Made by a program: the position numbers and the translations under genes
NCBI GenBank assembly: GCA_937980205.1
Contig: CALJKW010000049.1
Coordinates: 186,001 to 250,000 of the forward strand
DNA: 64,000 bases
From: an uncultured Myxococcales bacterium
Lineage (GTDB): Bacteria > Myxococcota > Myxococcia > Myxococcales > Myxococcaceae
Direction of reading: 5' to 3'
Part shown: positions 39,126-46,532 of the stretch, piece after piece
How the letters are laid out: each line of letters begins with the position of its first letter
Position numbering within the stretch: the first letter of the stretch is position 1
Notes under the pieces: model-generated
Seen by the model: the letters and a program-made list of their open reading frames with translations, nothing else
Databases searched by the model: none
Told to the model about the DNA's origin: nothing

Positions 39126-39947
39126 ATGAGCGTGCTGCTGCTGGCGATCGACGAGGTGGGCCCGGGCATGCGCGTCGCGCTCGAGCGGGCCCGCGCGCTC
39201 GCAGACGTCGCCGCCGCCGAGCTGCACGTCCTGCTCGTGGTCTCGCCGAGCCTCGGCTCCTCCGGAGTGCGGCCCACCCCGCTCGTCGAGCTGTTCAACG
39301 CCGAGCGTGAGCTGCGCCGCGAGCTGCGGGGGCTCATGTCCGAGTCGCTCGGCGCCGGAGCGCTGCGCGTCTGCAGCGGAGACTTCGCCCGCGAGGTGAG
39401 CGCCGCCGTCTCGCGCGACCGCGCGCACCTCGTGGTGCTCGCCGACGGGCCCCTGGCCGCGAGGCGCGCCGCGGGCATCGCCCGGCACACGCGGGTCTCG
39501 GTTCTGGTCGCGCGCCGCGAGCGGCCCAGCGGCGCGGTCGTCGGCGCCACCGACCTCGAGCGGCGCCGCTACCCGGAGATTCGCTGCGCGAGCGAGCTGT
39601 CCGGCTGGCTCAAGGCTCCGCTCGTCGTGCTGCACAGCCTGCCCGGCTCGCGGCCCGCGCTCGTCGAAGGCGACCCCGAGCGCGCGGTGGCGGAAGACGT
39701 CTTCGCCGTCACGACGTGCCGCGAGCTGCTCGAGCAGGTCGTCGGCGACGTCGCCCCGTCGGCCGACGTGCTCGTCGCCCGCAGCGAGCACCCGCTCGAC
39801 GCGATTCTCGAGACCGAGCGTCGCTACCAGTGCGACCTGCTCGTCGTCGGCACGCGCGTCGGAGGCCCCACCTTCGTGGAGCCGTGCCTGGCCGAGCACG
39901 TCGTGCGCCAGGCGGCGAGCAGCGTGCTCGTCACCCCGGTCGACTGA
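39126..39947 (+). CDS. Tandem universal stress protein, without clear ATP-binding loops
   Basis: A 273-residue protein with ATG 39126 and AAGGAGG upstream. Two Usp-like halves (about 1-135 and 140-273), starting MSVLLLAIDEVGPGMRVALERA. The ATP-loop pattern G-x2-G-x9-G-S/T is not kept: the second half reads VVGTRVGGPTFVEPCLAEHVV, with Cys where Gly is expected. So it probably acts as a protein or ligand binder rather than an ATP-binding Usp. It is one of the clearest members of the class B sigma54 set, divergent from its likely activator genes HK2/RR2. Confidence 0.75.
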   Translation: MSVLLLAIDEVGPGMRVALERARALADVAAAELHVLLVVSPSLGSSGVRPTPLVELFNAERELRRELRGLMSESLGAGALRVCSGDFAREVSAAVSRDRAHLVVLADGPLAARRAAGIARHTRVSVLVARRERPSGAVVGATDLERRRYPEIRCASELSGWLKAPLVVLHSLPGSRPALVEGDPERAVAEDVFAVTTCRELLEQVVGDVAPSADVLVARSEHPLDAILETERRYQCDLLVVGTRVGGPTFVEPCLAEHVVRQAASSVLVTPVD

Positions 39948-39963
39948 GCCCTCGAAGCTCACC

Positions 39964-39999
39964 GTTGCAAACGGCGCGTGTCGCGCCGCACCCTGCAAC
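39964..39999. promoter_or_regulatory. Class A upstream element before the DAG-repeat gene
   Basis: GTTGCAAACGGC, a short gap, TCGCGCCGCACC, then TGCAAC. It is a near copy of the block before the pseudo-receiver (35411-35445 on the other strand). It is 45-80 bases before the -24 element at 40044. Confidence 0.6.
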
Positions 40000-40043
40000 A
40001 CGCGGCCGCCTCGCGAAGGCCCGCTCCCGAGACGGCACGGCGG

Positions 40044-40059
40044 TGGCTCACCGCTTGCG
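40044..40059 (+). promoter_or_regulatory. Sigma54 promoter (class A) for the DAG-repeat gene
   Basis: TGGCTCACCGCTTGCG, GG and GC 10 bases apart, -12 TTGCG. Predicted start near 40070, just before ATG 40075 and 14 bases before the next in-frame ATG 40084. Confidence 0.68.
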
Positions 40060-40074
40060 TTCGGCGCGCCGCAC

Positions 40075-40473
40075 ATGAAAGCCATGCGCCCATTCCTCGA
40101 CCTGGTGAAGGACCCGCTCGTCCTTCTCAACGCCGCCGCCGCCACGGTGTTCTTCGTCATCGTCGCCGCGTTCTTCGCCGCCGCCGGCTGCGCCCACGAG
40201 CAGAAGCCGGCGCCCGCGCCCGCGCCGATGTCCGAAGCCGATGCGGGCGTGGCCCCCGCCGAGCCCGACGCCGGCGCTCTCTCCGCCTCCGAGGGTGGAG
40301 TCGATGGCGGTGAGGCTGCCGCCGATGCCGGCCTCACCGTCGCCGATGCCGGAGTCGCCGATGCCGGAGTCGCCGACGCCGGTGCTGCCGACGCCGGTGC
40401 TGCCGACGCCGGCGCGCCGGCGGTGGATGCCGGGGCCCCCGACGCCGGCCGCGCGCGCCCGAAGAAGAAGTAG
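40075..40473 (+). CDS. Low-complexity DAG-repeat lipoprotein or membrane protein
   Basis: A 132-residue protein. A hydrophobic segment (VLLNAAAATVFFVIVAAFFAAAGC) ends in Cys and could be a lipobox (AAGC) or a plain span. The rest is low complexity: a Pro/Ala stretch, then repeats of D-A-G-V/A-A encoded by a 15-base unit (GATGCCGGAGTCGCC-like), ending PKKK. Such extended Ala/Asp/Gly tails may act as a flexible spacer. The function is unknown. ATG 40084 is an alternative start. It is a class A sigma54 gene. Confidence 0.6.
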   Translation: MKAMRPFLDLVKDPLVLLNAAAATVFFVIVAAFFAAAGCAHEQKPAPAPAPMSEADAGVAPAEPDAGALSASEGGVDGGEAAADAGLTVADAGVADAGVADAGAADAGAADAGAPAVDAGAPDAGRARPKKK

Positions 40474-40479
40474 CCGCGT

Positions 40480-41436
40480 TCACCACAGGGCGAGCAGGCA
40501 CATGAAGCCGCCGTAGAGCACCACGAGCAGCCCGCCCTCTGCGCGCGACACCAGCCGGCGCTTCGCCATCATCGCCGTCGCGACCACCGAGAGCAGCGCC
40601 ATCGCCGTGAGGTCGACGCGAAGCTGCGACAGCGCGCCACGAATGGGAGAGACCGCCGACGCGCCGCCGAGAATGAGCAGCACGTTGAAGATGTTCGAGC
40701 CGACGACGTTGCCGATGGCCAGCGACGACTGGCCGCGCAGCGCGGCCACCACGCTCGCGGCGAGCTCGGGCAGCGACGTCCCCACCGCCACGATGGTGAG
40801 CCCCACCATCCGCTCGGACATGCCCAGCGCGAGCGCCACGTTCACGGCGCCGTCCACGAAGACCTTGCCGCCGCCGACGAGCGCGGCGAGGCCGAGCACC
40901 GCGAGCGCGGCGAGCTTTTGGGGCGAGTCCTTCTCTTTCGGCTCGGCGTCCGCCTTCGCCTGCTCGCCGAGCGCCGACGAGCTCGGAACCGTCTTCGCGG
41001 TGCGGACGAGCAGGGCGGTGAAGCCCAGCGCCCCGAGCAGCAGCAGCAGCCCCTCGACGCGTGAAATTTCGCCGTCCCACAGCAGCAGCGGCACGACGAG
41101 CGCGCTCGCCACCATCAACGGCAGCTCGCGGCGGATGAGCGAGCCGTCGACCTCGGGCGGGCGGATGAGCGCGGTCAGCCCGAGAATGAAGCCGAGGTTC
41201 GCGATGTTCGAGCCGATGACGTTGCCGAGCGCGATGTCGCTCTTGCCGCCCACGGCCGCCGCCGTCGACACGACGAGCTCGGGCATCGACGTGCCGTACG
41301 CGACCACGGTCAGCCCGATGATGATGGGCCGCACACCCATCGCCGCGGCGATGCCCGACGCGCCGCGCACGAGCCACTCGGCGCCGAAGTAGAGCAGAAC
41401 GATGCCGCCGCCGAGGCGGACGAGGTCGAGGAGCAT
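40480..41436 (-). CDS. Ca2+/Na+ antiporter (CaCA, YrbG-like)
   Basis: A 318-residue protein with about ten spans in two inverted halves. Each half has the alpha-repeat signature of the family: VVAYGTSMPELVVS with GNVIGSNIANLG, and VAVGTSLPELAAS with GNVVGSNIFNVL. The central loop is charged (EQAKADAEPKEKDS). These carriers exchange cytoplasmic Ca2+ for Na+ or H+. Its stop lies 7 bases from the stop of the DAG-repeat gene. No special promoter was seen. Confidence 0.88.
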   Translation of the reverse strand: MLLDLVRLGGGIVLLYFGAEWLVRGASGIAAAMGVRPIIIGLTVVAYGTSMPELVVSTAAAVGGKSDIALGNVIGSNIANLGFILGLTALIRPPEVDGSLIRRELPLMVASALVVPLLLWDGEISRVEGLLLLLGALGFTALLVRTAKTVPSSSALGEQAKADAEPKEKDSPQKLAALAVLGLAALVGGGKVFVDGAVNVALALGMSERMVGLTIVAVGTSLPELAASVVAALRGQSSLAIGNVVGSNIFNVLLILGGASAVSPIRGALSQLRVDLTAMALLSVVATAMMAKRRLVSRAEGGLLVVLYGGFMCLLALW

Positions 41437-41483
41437 GACGCCGAAACGAGCGTATGAACCTCGTGCAGCGGCGCCTAGCGGAA

Positions 41484-41517
41484 CCGGCGCGTTCTCGACC
41501 TGCGCCGGCGCTTTTTT
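41484..41517 (+). terminator. Hairpin with T run facing the plus strand
   Basis: CCGGCGC (41484-41490) pairs with GCGCCGG (41502-41508), followed by TTTTTT at 41512-41517. It has the form of an intrinsic terminator for plus-strand transcription, yet both flanking genes are on the minus strand. It would stop antisense transcripts, or serve only as a hairpin in the minus direction. Confidence 0.45.
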
Positions 41518-41939
41518 CAGCCCTCGCCGGATTGCTGCGCGACCCAGCGCACCACGTCGGCCGCGAACAGGCAGGCGTAGCCGCCGCGCACCGGCACCAG
41601 CAGCCCTTCGAGCCCGCGCCGCACCAAGAGCGCGCTGGCCGCGCCGAGGCTCAGGTCTCCGGCGACGGCGATGACCCCCGGGCTCAGCAGCCCCAGCACC
41701 GCGCCGCTGCTCTCGACGGGTGTGCGCAGGTGGAAGTCGACGCGCGAGACCACGCCGACCGCGCGCTGGCGCTCGTCGATGACGGCGACGTGCTCCACCG
41801 CGGGGTCGCGGAAGAGCGGGCGCAACGACTGAGCTCCGGCCGACGCCGCCACCGTCGGCACCTTGCCGCGAACCACCTCGGACACCGGAACGTCGAAAGC
41901 CGATCGTCTGTGCTGCCTGCGTCGCACGTCACGCTGCAC
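41517..41939 (-). CDS. CBS-domain pair protein
   Basis: About 140 residues with an uncertain start: GTG 41939 is given, and GTG 41885 would fit an Fnr-dependent transcript starting near 41930. The TTG at 41978 lies inside the Fnr-type box and is unlikely. Two CBS motifs: VSEVVRGKVPTVAASAGAQ with VEHVAVIDERQRAVGVVSRV, then GVIAVAGDLSLGAASALLV with GLEGLLVPVRGG. CBS pairs bind adenosine nucleotides and act as energy sensors. No fused domain, so it may bind a partner. It has an Fnr-type box upstream. Confidence 0.65.
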   Translation of the reverse strand: MQRDVRRRQHRRSAFDVPVSEVVRGKVPTVAASAGAQSLRPLFRDPAVEHVAVIDERQRAVGVVSRVDFHLRTPVESSGAVLGLLSPGVIAVAGDLSLGAASALLVRRGLEGLLVPVRGGYACLFAADVVRWVAQQSGEG

Positions 41940-41964
41940 ATCGTCGGCCGCGCGCCGCGCGTCT

Positions 41965-41978
41965 TTGACGGGCGTCAA
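41965..41978 (-). promoter_or_regulatory. Fnr-type box before the CBS gene
   Basis: Minus strand TTGACGCCCGTCAA, with the same GCCC core as the other boxes. Centre 41971.5; a class II position predicts a start near 41930. Confidence 0.6.
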
Positions 41979-41997
41979 GGACGCGTCGGGTCTCTGG

Positions 41998-42873
41998 TCA
42001 CCAGCGCAGCGGAGGCGCGCTGATCGCGAGCTTCTTCGTGACGTCGAGGCCCGGCCACCTGCACCCCAGCGTGAGCCGCTGCCCCGCGGCCAGCCGCGAC
42101 AGCCGCAGCTCGAGGTCCGCGGCCGTCGTCACCGGCTCGCCGCCCGCGGCTTCGATGACCATCCCGGCGACCAGCCCCGCGGCGTCGGCCTCGCTGCCGG
42201 CGCGCACGCGCTGAACGCGCGCACCTCCGCCCGGCGCGTCGCCGAGCGACAGACCGAACCGGTCCTCGAGGACCTCTTCGCGCACCGCCGACGGAGCGGG
42301 CCCCAGCTCATCGGCGCGCGGCGCCAGCGCCACCAGCAGCACCGCCGCCAGGCCGCCGTCGTCGTCGTGGCCGCCGACGACCGGGAGCTCGAGCTCGACG
42401 GCTTGCGGCGTGCCGCCGAGGTCGCAGTCGCGCCAGCCCCGGTACGCCTGGCCGGCGAGACCCAGCGAGTACGTGCAGTCGCCCGCGAGCCCGCGAATCC
42501 ACGTCGGCGTCACCCTCAGCGCGATGGGCTCGCCTCCGAGCTGCCCGTCCAACGCGAGCGCGATGGTGCCGCCGGTCACCGCGCGGGAGATGCGCGCCAG
42601 CAGCGGCCGCCCGCCGAGCTGCCCGTCGACGACCACGCGGCTGGTCTGCAGCTCGACGGCCTGGTTCAGCCAGCGGCCGGTCAGCCGCTGGCCGCGCCAC
42701 GCGAGCGCGATGTTCTCACCGCCGTAGCCCACGGCGCCGGCGCGGGCCTCGACCTTCCGGTCGCCGAAGGAGACGCGCAGCAGGTCCGACTTGGACACCG
42801 TGGCGCGCGCCGACGCGGCTGCGCTCAGCGGCACGAGAAGAAGAAGCGGGACGAACCATCGAACGGACCACAT
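41998..42873 (-). CDS. Secreted protein with C-terminal PDZ-like domain
   Basis: A 291-residue protein. ATG 42873 is chosen because GGAGG lies 8 bases upstream; a GTG three codons earlier is too close to it. Signal peptide MWSVRWFVPLLLLVPLSAAASA. The middle holds repeated strand units (VVVDGQLGGRPLLARI, LALDGQLGGEPIALRV). The C-terminal 80 residues resemble a PDZ domain: QRVRAGSEADAAGLVAGMVI, then EAAGGEPVTTAADLELRLSR. No Ser-His-Asp protease triad is seen. Likely a periplasmic scaffold or chaperone-like protein. It shares an Fnr-type box with the divergent receiver gene. Confidence 0.65.
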   Translation of the reverse strand: MWSVRWFVPLLLLVPLSAAASARATVSKSDLLRVSFGDRKVEARAGAVGYGGENIALAWRGQRLTGRWLNQAVELQTSRVVVDGQLGGRPLLARISRAVTGGTIALALDGQLGGEPIALRVTPTWIRGLAGDCTYSLGLAGQAYRGWRDCDLGGTPQAVELELPVVGGHDDDGGLAAVLLVALAPRADELGPAPSAVREEVLEDRFGLSLGDAPGGGARVQRVRAGSEADAAGLVAGMVIEAAGGEPVTTAADLELRLSRLAAGQRLTLGCRWPGLDVTKKLAISAPPLRW

Positions 42874-42935
42874 CGAAGACACCTCCCCCCTTTGCTAACG
42901 GCCGCACGCGGCGATGACGGCGGGCCTCCGCCAGG

Positions 42936-42949
42936 TTGACGGGCGTCAA
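42936..42949. promoter_or_regulatory. Fnr-type box between PDZ and receiver genes
   Basis: TTGACGGGCGTCAA on the plus strand (TTGACGCCCGTCAA on the minus). Its centre is 66-70 bases from both divergent start codons (42873 and 43009), so either or both may be controlled. Confidence 0.62.
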
Positions 42950-43008
42950 GCCGCGGTCGCATTCCGGCGGATCAGCCGTGCGCCTTCGTGGTTCAACCCG
43001 TACCACTC

Positions 43009-43416
43009 ATGAACGGGGGAGCCTCCATTCGGGTCCACGTCCACCTCCCCACGGTGCTCGTCGCTGAATCAGACGACGGGCTCCGTGGGGCGCTGGCCGG
43101 CGTGCTCTCGCGCGACGGCTACCGCGTCGTCGCGGTGGAAGACGGCCTCGAGCTGTTCGACTACCTCGCGCTGGCCGAGCGGTCTGCCGGCCGGCTGCCG
43201 CTGCCTCGCCTCGTCATCTCGGACGCCGAGCTCGCCGGCTGCAGCGGCGTCGAGGCGTGCCGTCGCCTGAGGGCGGCGCCTCCGCGACTGCCCGTGGTGC
43301 TGCTCACGGGTGACCGGGCAGCGGCGCGCGACGCGCTGCTCGCCGGCGCCTGCGACATCGTGAGGAAGCCGGTCGACGTCGAAGAGCTGCGCGGCGTCGT
43401 CGCGCTGTTCTGCTGA
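43009..43416 (+). CDS. Stand-alone response-regulator receiver
   Basis: A 135-residue protein. ATG 43009 (MNGGASIRVHVHLP) is given; a GTG at 42988 is possible. Receiver fold with VLVAESDDG at the acidic pair, phospho-acceptor Asp in LVISDAELAG, Thr in VLLTGD, and Lys in IVRKPVD. All key residues are kept, so it can probably be phosphorylated. No output domain follows. The kinase is unknown; HK1 and HK2 are nearby candidates. Confidence 0.75.
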   Translation: MNGGASIRVHVHLPTVLVAESDDGLRGALAGVLSRDGYRVVAVEDGLELFDYLALAERSAGRLPLPRLVISDAELAGCSGVEACRRLRAAPPRLPVVLLTGDRAAARDALLAGACDIVRKPVDVEELRGVVALFC

Positions 43417-43422
43417 CGGCGC

Positions 43423-44118
43423 TCAGTCTTCCCCGTCGACGAGGCGCCGCAGCGCGGGCTCGTCTCGGACGAGGAAGCCCGCAGGCTGTGGCTGCACGAT
43501 GGCCGCCCGCTGCCACTGCGACAGGCGTCGGCTCGTCGACTCGAGCGTCGTCGCCGCCAGCGACGCGAGCTCGTCGCGGCGCAGCCGAACCGGCACGAGC
43601 ACGCCGCTGCCGTCGAGCCGCTCACCGAAGCGCTCCATCAACGAGAGGAGCACGCGCGCGAGCCGCTGCTCGACGGTGCGCGCGTGCAGCGACTCGAGCC
43701 GGCGCGTCAGCCGCAGCACGTCGTTCGCCAGCTCGGCGGCCAGCGCCCGGGCGGCGCGCGGGGTGCGATCCAACGCGGCGCACACCTGCGCGGCGGGGAC
43801 GAGCACCACCGCGGCGCGGCGCAGGCACACCACGTCGAAGCAGTAGCTGCGGTGAAGCGCCAGCGCGACCTCTCCGGCGAGGTCGCCCGCACCAATCACC
43901 TCGGTGATGAGGTCGCGCGGTACGGCGTGGCGCACGACCTTGAGCCTGCCCGACACCACGACGCCCAGGTGCCGCGCCGGCTCGCCCGCCCTCCACAGGT
44001 GGTCTCGTGCCCCGAGCCGGCAGAGCTTCGCGCTGGCGGCGAGCGCGGCCAGGTCGTGGTCGCACAGCTCTCGCAACACCGGCGCAGCCTCGAGTGCGCG
44101 CACCACGTCGGCGGTCAT
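43423..44118 (-). CDS. Crp/Fnr-family transcription regulator
   Basis: A 231-residue protein. ATG 44118 (MTADVVRALEAAPVLREL) is given, with a sigma54 promoter ending about 15 bases upstream. N-terminal cyclic-nucleotide-binding fold: LWRAGEPARHLGVVVSGRLKV and GDLAGEVALALHRSY. C-terminal HTH: RDELASLAATTLESTSRRLSQW. The E-S-T-S-R in the recognition helix keeps the Glu, Ser and Arg that contact TTGA in Fnr-type regulators. The N-terminal Cys pattern of Fnr's iron-sulfur cluster is not seen, so it may sense something other than O2. It probably binds the TTGAYGCCCGTCAA boxes nearby. Confidence 0.85.
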   Translation of the reverse strand: MTADVVRALEAAPVLRELCDHDLAALAASAKLCRLGARDHLWRAGEPARHLGVVVSGRLKVVRHAVPRDLITEVIGAGDLAGEVALALHRSYCFDVVCLRRAAVVLVPAAQVCAALDRTPRAARALAAELANDVLRLTRRLESLHARTVEQRLARVLLSLMERFGERLDGSGVLVPVRLRRDELASLAATTLESTSRRLSQWQRAAIVQPQPAGFLVRDEPALRRLVDGED

Positions 44119-44131
44119 GGTCGAACCACCC

Positions 44132-44147
44132 TGCGAGCCCTGAGCCA
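44132..44147 (-). promoter_or_regulatory. Sigma54 promoter (class B) for the Crp/Fnr gene
   Basis: Minus strand TGGCTCAGGGCTCGCA, 10 bases between GG and GC, -12 TCGCA. Predicted start is about 3 bases before ATG 44118. Confidence 0.7.
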
Positions 44148-44211
44148 CGCACGCAACGCACGGTGATGTGGCGCGATTCTCGCCGCTGGCGCGCGCGGCA
44201 AGAGGGCGGGC

Positions 44212-44224
44212 GTTGCGAATTGCG
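44212..44224. promoter_or_regulatory. Class B upstream element before the Crp/Fnr gene
   Basis: GTTGCGAATTGCG, 65 bases before the -24 element. It matches GTTGCGATTTGCG near 48119 in 12 of 13 bases. Confidence 0.6.
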
Positions 44225-44327
44225 AGGCCTCAATGGCCTTGTGCCGCGGCGGCTTCAGCGCGGTGCCCGTCGAGAGCCACGCGTTCGGCCGCAGCGTCGG
44301 CGGGCCTGCGTCGGATCGGTCGGGCGC

Positions 44328-44341
44328 TTGATGCCCGTCAA
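44328..44341 (+). promoter_or_regulatory. Fnr-type box before usp 44378-45166
   Basis: TTGATGCCCGTCAA, identical to the box before otsAB. Centre 44334.5; a class II start near 44376 would make ATG 44378 leaderless. Confidence 0.62.
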
Positions 44342-44377
44342 GGCGCGATGGTCGCAAGCGGGACATGCAAGATGGCC

Positions 44378-45166
44378 ATGGTTCGAACATGTGACGGCAG
44401 TGAGCGGGCGGTGCTGGTCGTGCTGCACGCACTCGACGACGACGCGAAGGTGGCGCTGGACCGCGGGTGGGGGGCCGCCGCATCGGTGGGGTGGCGGTTG
44501 CGCGTGGTGCTGTCCGTGCCGGTGGGCTGCCGTCTCGCGGAGCGCGAAGCCGCGCTCGAGGCCTGGTGCTCGATGTCTCTGCCCGCCGCGCTGCGGGAAG
44601 ACGGGCGGGAAGTGCGCGAGGGCGAGCTCTCGGCGGCAGCGGCCGAGTCGGCGTCGCGCTGCGTCCCCGCGTTGATGGTGGTGCCCGCCCGGCCCGAGGC
44701 CGGCCGCGTCGCCGAGCACCTGGTCGGAATGCTGCGCGTGCCGGTGCTCGTCGCTCGCCCCGCAAGGCGCGGCGCGGTGGTGGGGGCGGTCGATCTCGAC
44801 CATCCCGAGCTGCCCGTGCTGCGGCAGATCGCCGCGTTCACCGGGCCGGTTCACGGCTCGGCGGTGCTCGTGCGCAGCGTCGAAGACGACGCGGCCCCCG
44901 CGCTGGAGACCCGCATCGGTGCGCTGCGGGCTGCGACCCAGTGGCTGCTGCCCGATGCCCAGCTCATCGTCACCGCCCGCCCCAGCCGCGTGAACGGCAT
45001 TCTCGAGGTGGCCCGCCGACTCGACAGCGACCTCATCGTGGTCGCGGAACAGCGCGGCGCCGCCGAGCCCAACGGTGAGCTCGTCGCGCGCGCTCGCCGC
45101 AGCGTGCTCATCATTCCCGCGTGCTGGTCGCAGCCCGCCACTGGTACACCTTCACCTTCAGCGTGA
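44378..45166 (+). CDS. Tandem universal stress protein, degenerate ATP loops
   Basis: About 262 residues. Several in-frame starts are possible (ATG 44348, 44372, 44378; GTG 44411). 44378 is given because the Fnr-type box predicts a transcript start near 44376. Two Usp-like halves: the first starts ERAVLVVLHALDDDAKVALD, the second contains RRGAVVGAVDLDHPELPVLR. The C-terminal loop reads VVAEQRGAAEPNGELVARARRSVLIIP, without the usual G-x2-G-x9-G-S pattern. The last residues (CWSQPATGTPSPSA) lie inside the end of the convergent ClC gene, a 56-base overlap. It is in the Crp/Fnr-box set rather than the sigma54 set. Confidence 0.65.
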   Translation: MVRTCDGSERAVLVVLHALDDDAKVALDRGWGAAASVGWRLRVVLSVPVGCRLAEREAALEAWCSMSLPAALREDGREVREGELSAAAAESASRCVPALMVVPARPEAGRVAEHLVGMLRVPVLVARPARRGAVVGAVDLDHPELPVLRQIAAFTGPVHGSAVLVRSVEDDAAPALETRIGALRAATQWLLPDAQLIVTARPSRVNGILEVARRLDSDLIVVAEQRGAAEPNGELVARARRSVLIIPACWSQPATGTPSPSA

Positions 45167-46481
45167 GCAGGTACGTGACGCCGCAGGCGAGAATGGCCGG
45201 CGGCCCGAACGTGCGGCCGAACACCTCGAACACCAGCGCGATGGCCGCGAGGGGTACGCCGACGACCGCGACGAGCGAGCTCGAGATGCCGACGACCGCG
45301 AACAGCGCGGGGTCGAGGCTCATGCCCGCGAGGTTGCAGACGTGCGCGACCAGCGCTCCGGCGACGCCGCCGAGGTACATCGATGGAATCAACAAGCCCG
45401 CGCTGCCGCCGCCGCCGAGCGTGAGACCCGTCGTCACCGTCTTTCCCACGACGGCGAGGAACAACAGGCCCGCCCCGAGCTCGGAGCGCCCCTCCATGAT
45501 GCCCGACAGCGTCTGCTCACCGACGCCGAGCACGTGACCGGGGTGCAGCCCCGTGCCCCAGAACAGCGCCAGCGCGACGCCTCCCACGGCGAGCGAGGTC
45601 ACCGGGCCGTGCCACGCGGGGCGGACCCGGTCGACGAGCGAGTGCAGCCCCCGCATCGTTCGGCCGAAGCCGAGCGCCAGGGGCATCGAGACCGCGACGG
45701 CGACGAGCGCGGCGGCGCCGAGCTCCGGCAGCGTGTACTCCGGCGCGTGCCGCGGGCCGCTGAACAGCGGGACGTAGGCGCCGCGCAGCCAGGTGTTGAG
45801 CCAGTAGGCCACGACGCCGGCCCACAGCGCGTACGCGAGCTTTCGGTACACGATGCGGCTGCCGCCGTAGGCCACCTCGCTGGCGAAGAGCGCCGCGGTG
45901 AACGGCGCCCCGAGCAGCGTCGACACCGCGGCCGCGATGGCGGCGAGCTGGTACGTGCGCAGCTCGTGCTCGCTCTTCACGCGCAGCACGCGCGCGACGC
46001 CCGCGGCCAGACTCTCGGAGATGCTGACGAGCGGCGCCTCGAGCCCCCCCGACGCACCCGAGCCGACGGTGAGCCAGGTCGCTGCCGCCTTGCGACCGGC
46101 AGCAGCGAAGTCCGGCCGCTCGTAGCGTGGCCCGGGGTCGTCGCGGTCGTCCTCGTACGTGACCTGGAAGTTCGCGAGCGTCTGGTCCATGCCGTCGCCG
46201 TGAGCTTTTCGCCACGTGGGCGAGCGGTAGAGCACGGCGCGCGCGACGCCGCCGAGCAGCAGCGCCGACAGCAGGTACGCGCCGCCGCTGAGGTCGCGCG
46301 CTTCAGCGTGGTCGAGCACCCACTCGGACGAGACGTGTACCGCCTGTCTCAACAGCGCGCAGGCCGCCCAGACCAGCGCCGCGATCGCCCCGGTGATGCC
46401 GACCACGCGCGCCATCTGCCGCCACGATTCGCTGAGCGCGCGCCCCTCGTCATCGAGCTTGTCGAAGTGTTTGGCGCCCAT
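45111..46481 (-). CDS. ClC-family chloride channel or Cl-/H+ antiporter
   Basis: A 456-residue protein with about ten spans. Selectivity-filter regions: VGSGASGGLEAPLVSISE, LLGAPFTAALFASEVAY and TLGGGGSAGLLIPSMYLGG. A final hydrophobic segment VTYLLTLKV follows. The first filter lacks the usual GSGIP spelling, so channel versus exchanger mode cannot be told by eye. It overlaps the Usp gene tail to tail by 56 bases. It may move chloride along with the Na+/H+ antiporters of this region. Confidence 0.87.
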   Translation of the reverse strand: MGAKHFDKLDDEGRALSESWRQMARVVGITGAIAALVWAACALLRQAVHVSSEWVLDHAEARDLSGGAYLLSALLLGGVARAVLYRSPTWRKAHGDGMDQTLANFQVTYEDDRDDPGPRYERPDFAAAGRKAAATWLTVGSGASGGLEAPLVSISESLAAGVARVLRVKSEHELRTYQLAAIAAAVSTLLGAPFTAALFASEVAYGGSRIVYRKLAYALWAGVVAYWLNTWLRGAYVPLFSGPRHAPEYTLPELGAAALVAVAVSMPLALGFGRTMRGLHSLVDRVRPAWHGPVTSLAVGGVALALFWGTGLHPGHVLGVGEQTLSGIMEGRSELGAGLLFLAVVGKTVTTGLTLGGGGSAGLLIPSMYLGGVAGALVAHVCNLAGMSLDPALFAVVGISSSLVAVVGVPLAAIALVFEVFGRTFGPPAILACGVTYLLTLKVKVYQWRAATSTRE

Positions 46482-46532
46482 CGCTCACCCGACCATACGA
46501 ACCCCCAGGTCGTTTGAGCCCCAAACAACGCC

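Noticed and set aside
44169..44184. TGGCGCGATTCTCGCC on the plus strand between crp and usp
   Set aside because: -12 is TCGCC, it lies about 190 bases from the usp start, and the element at 44212 would be downstream of it.
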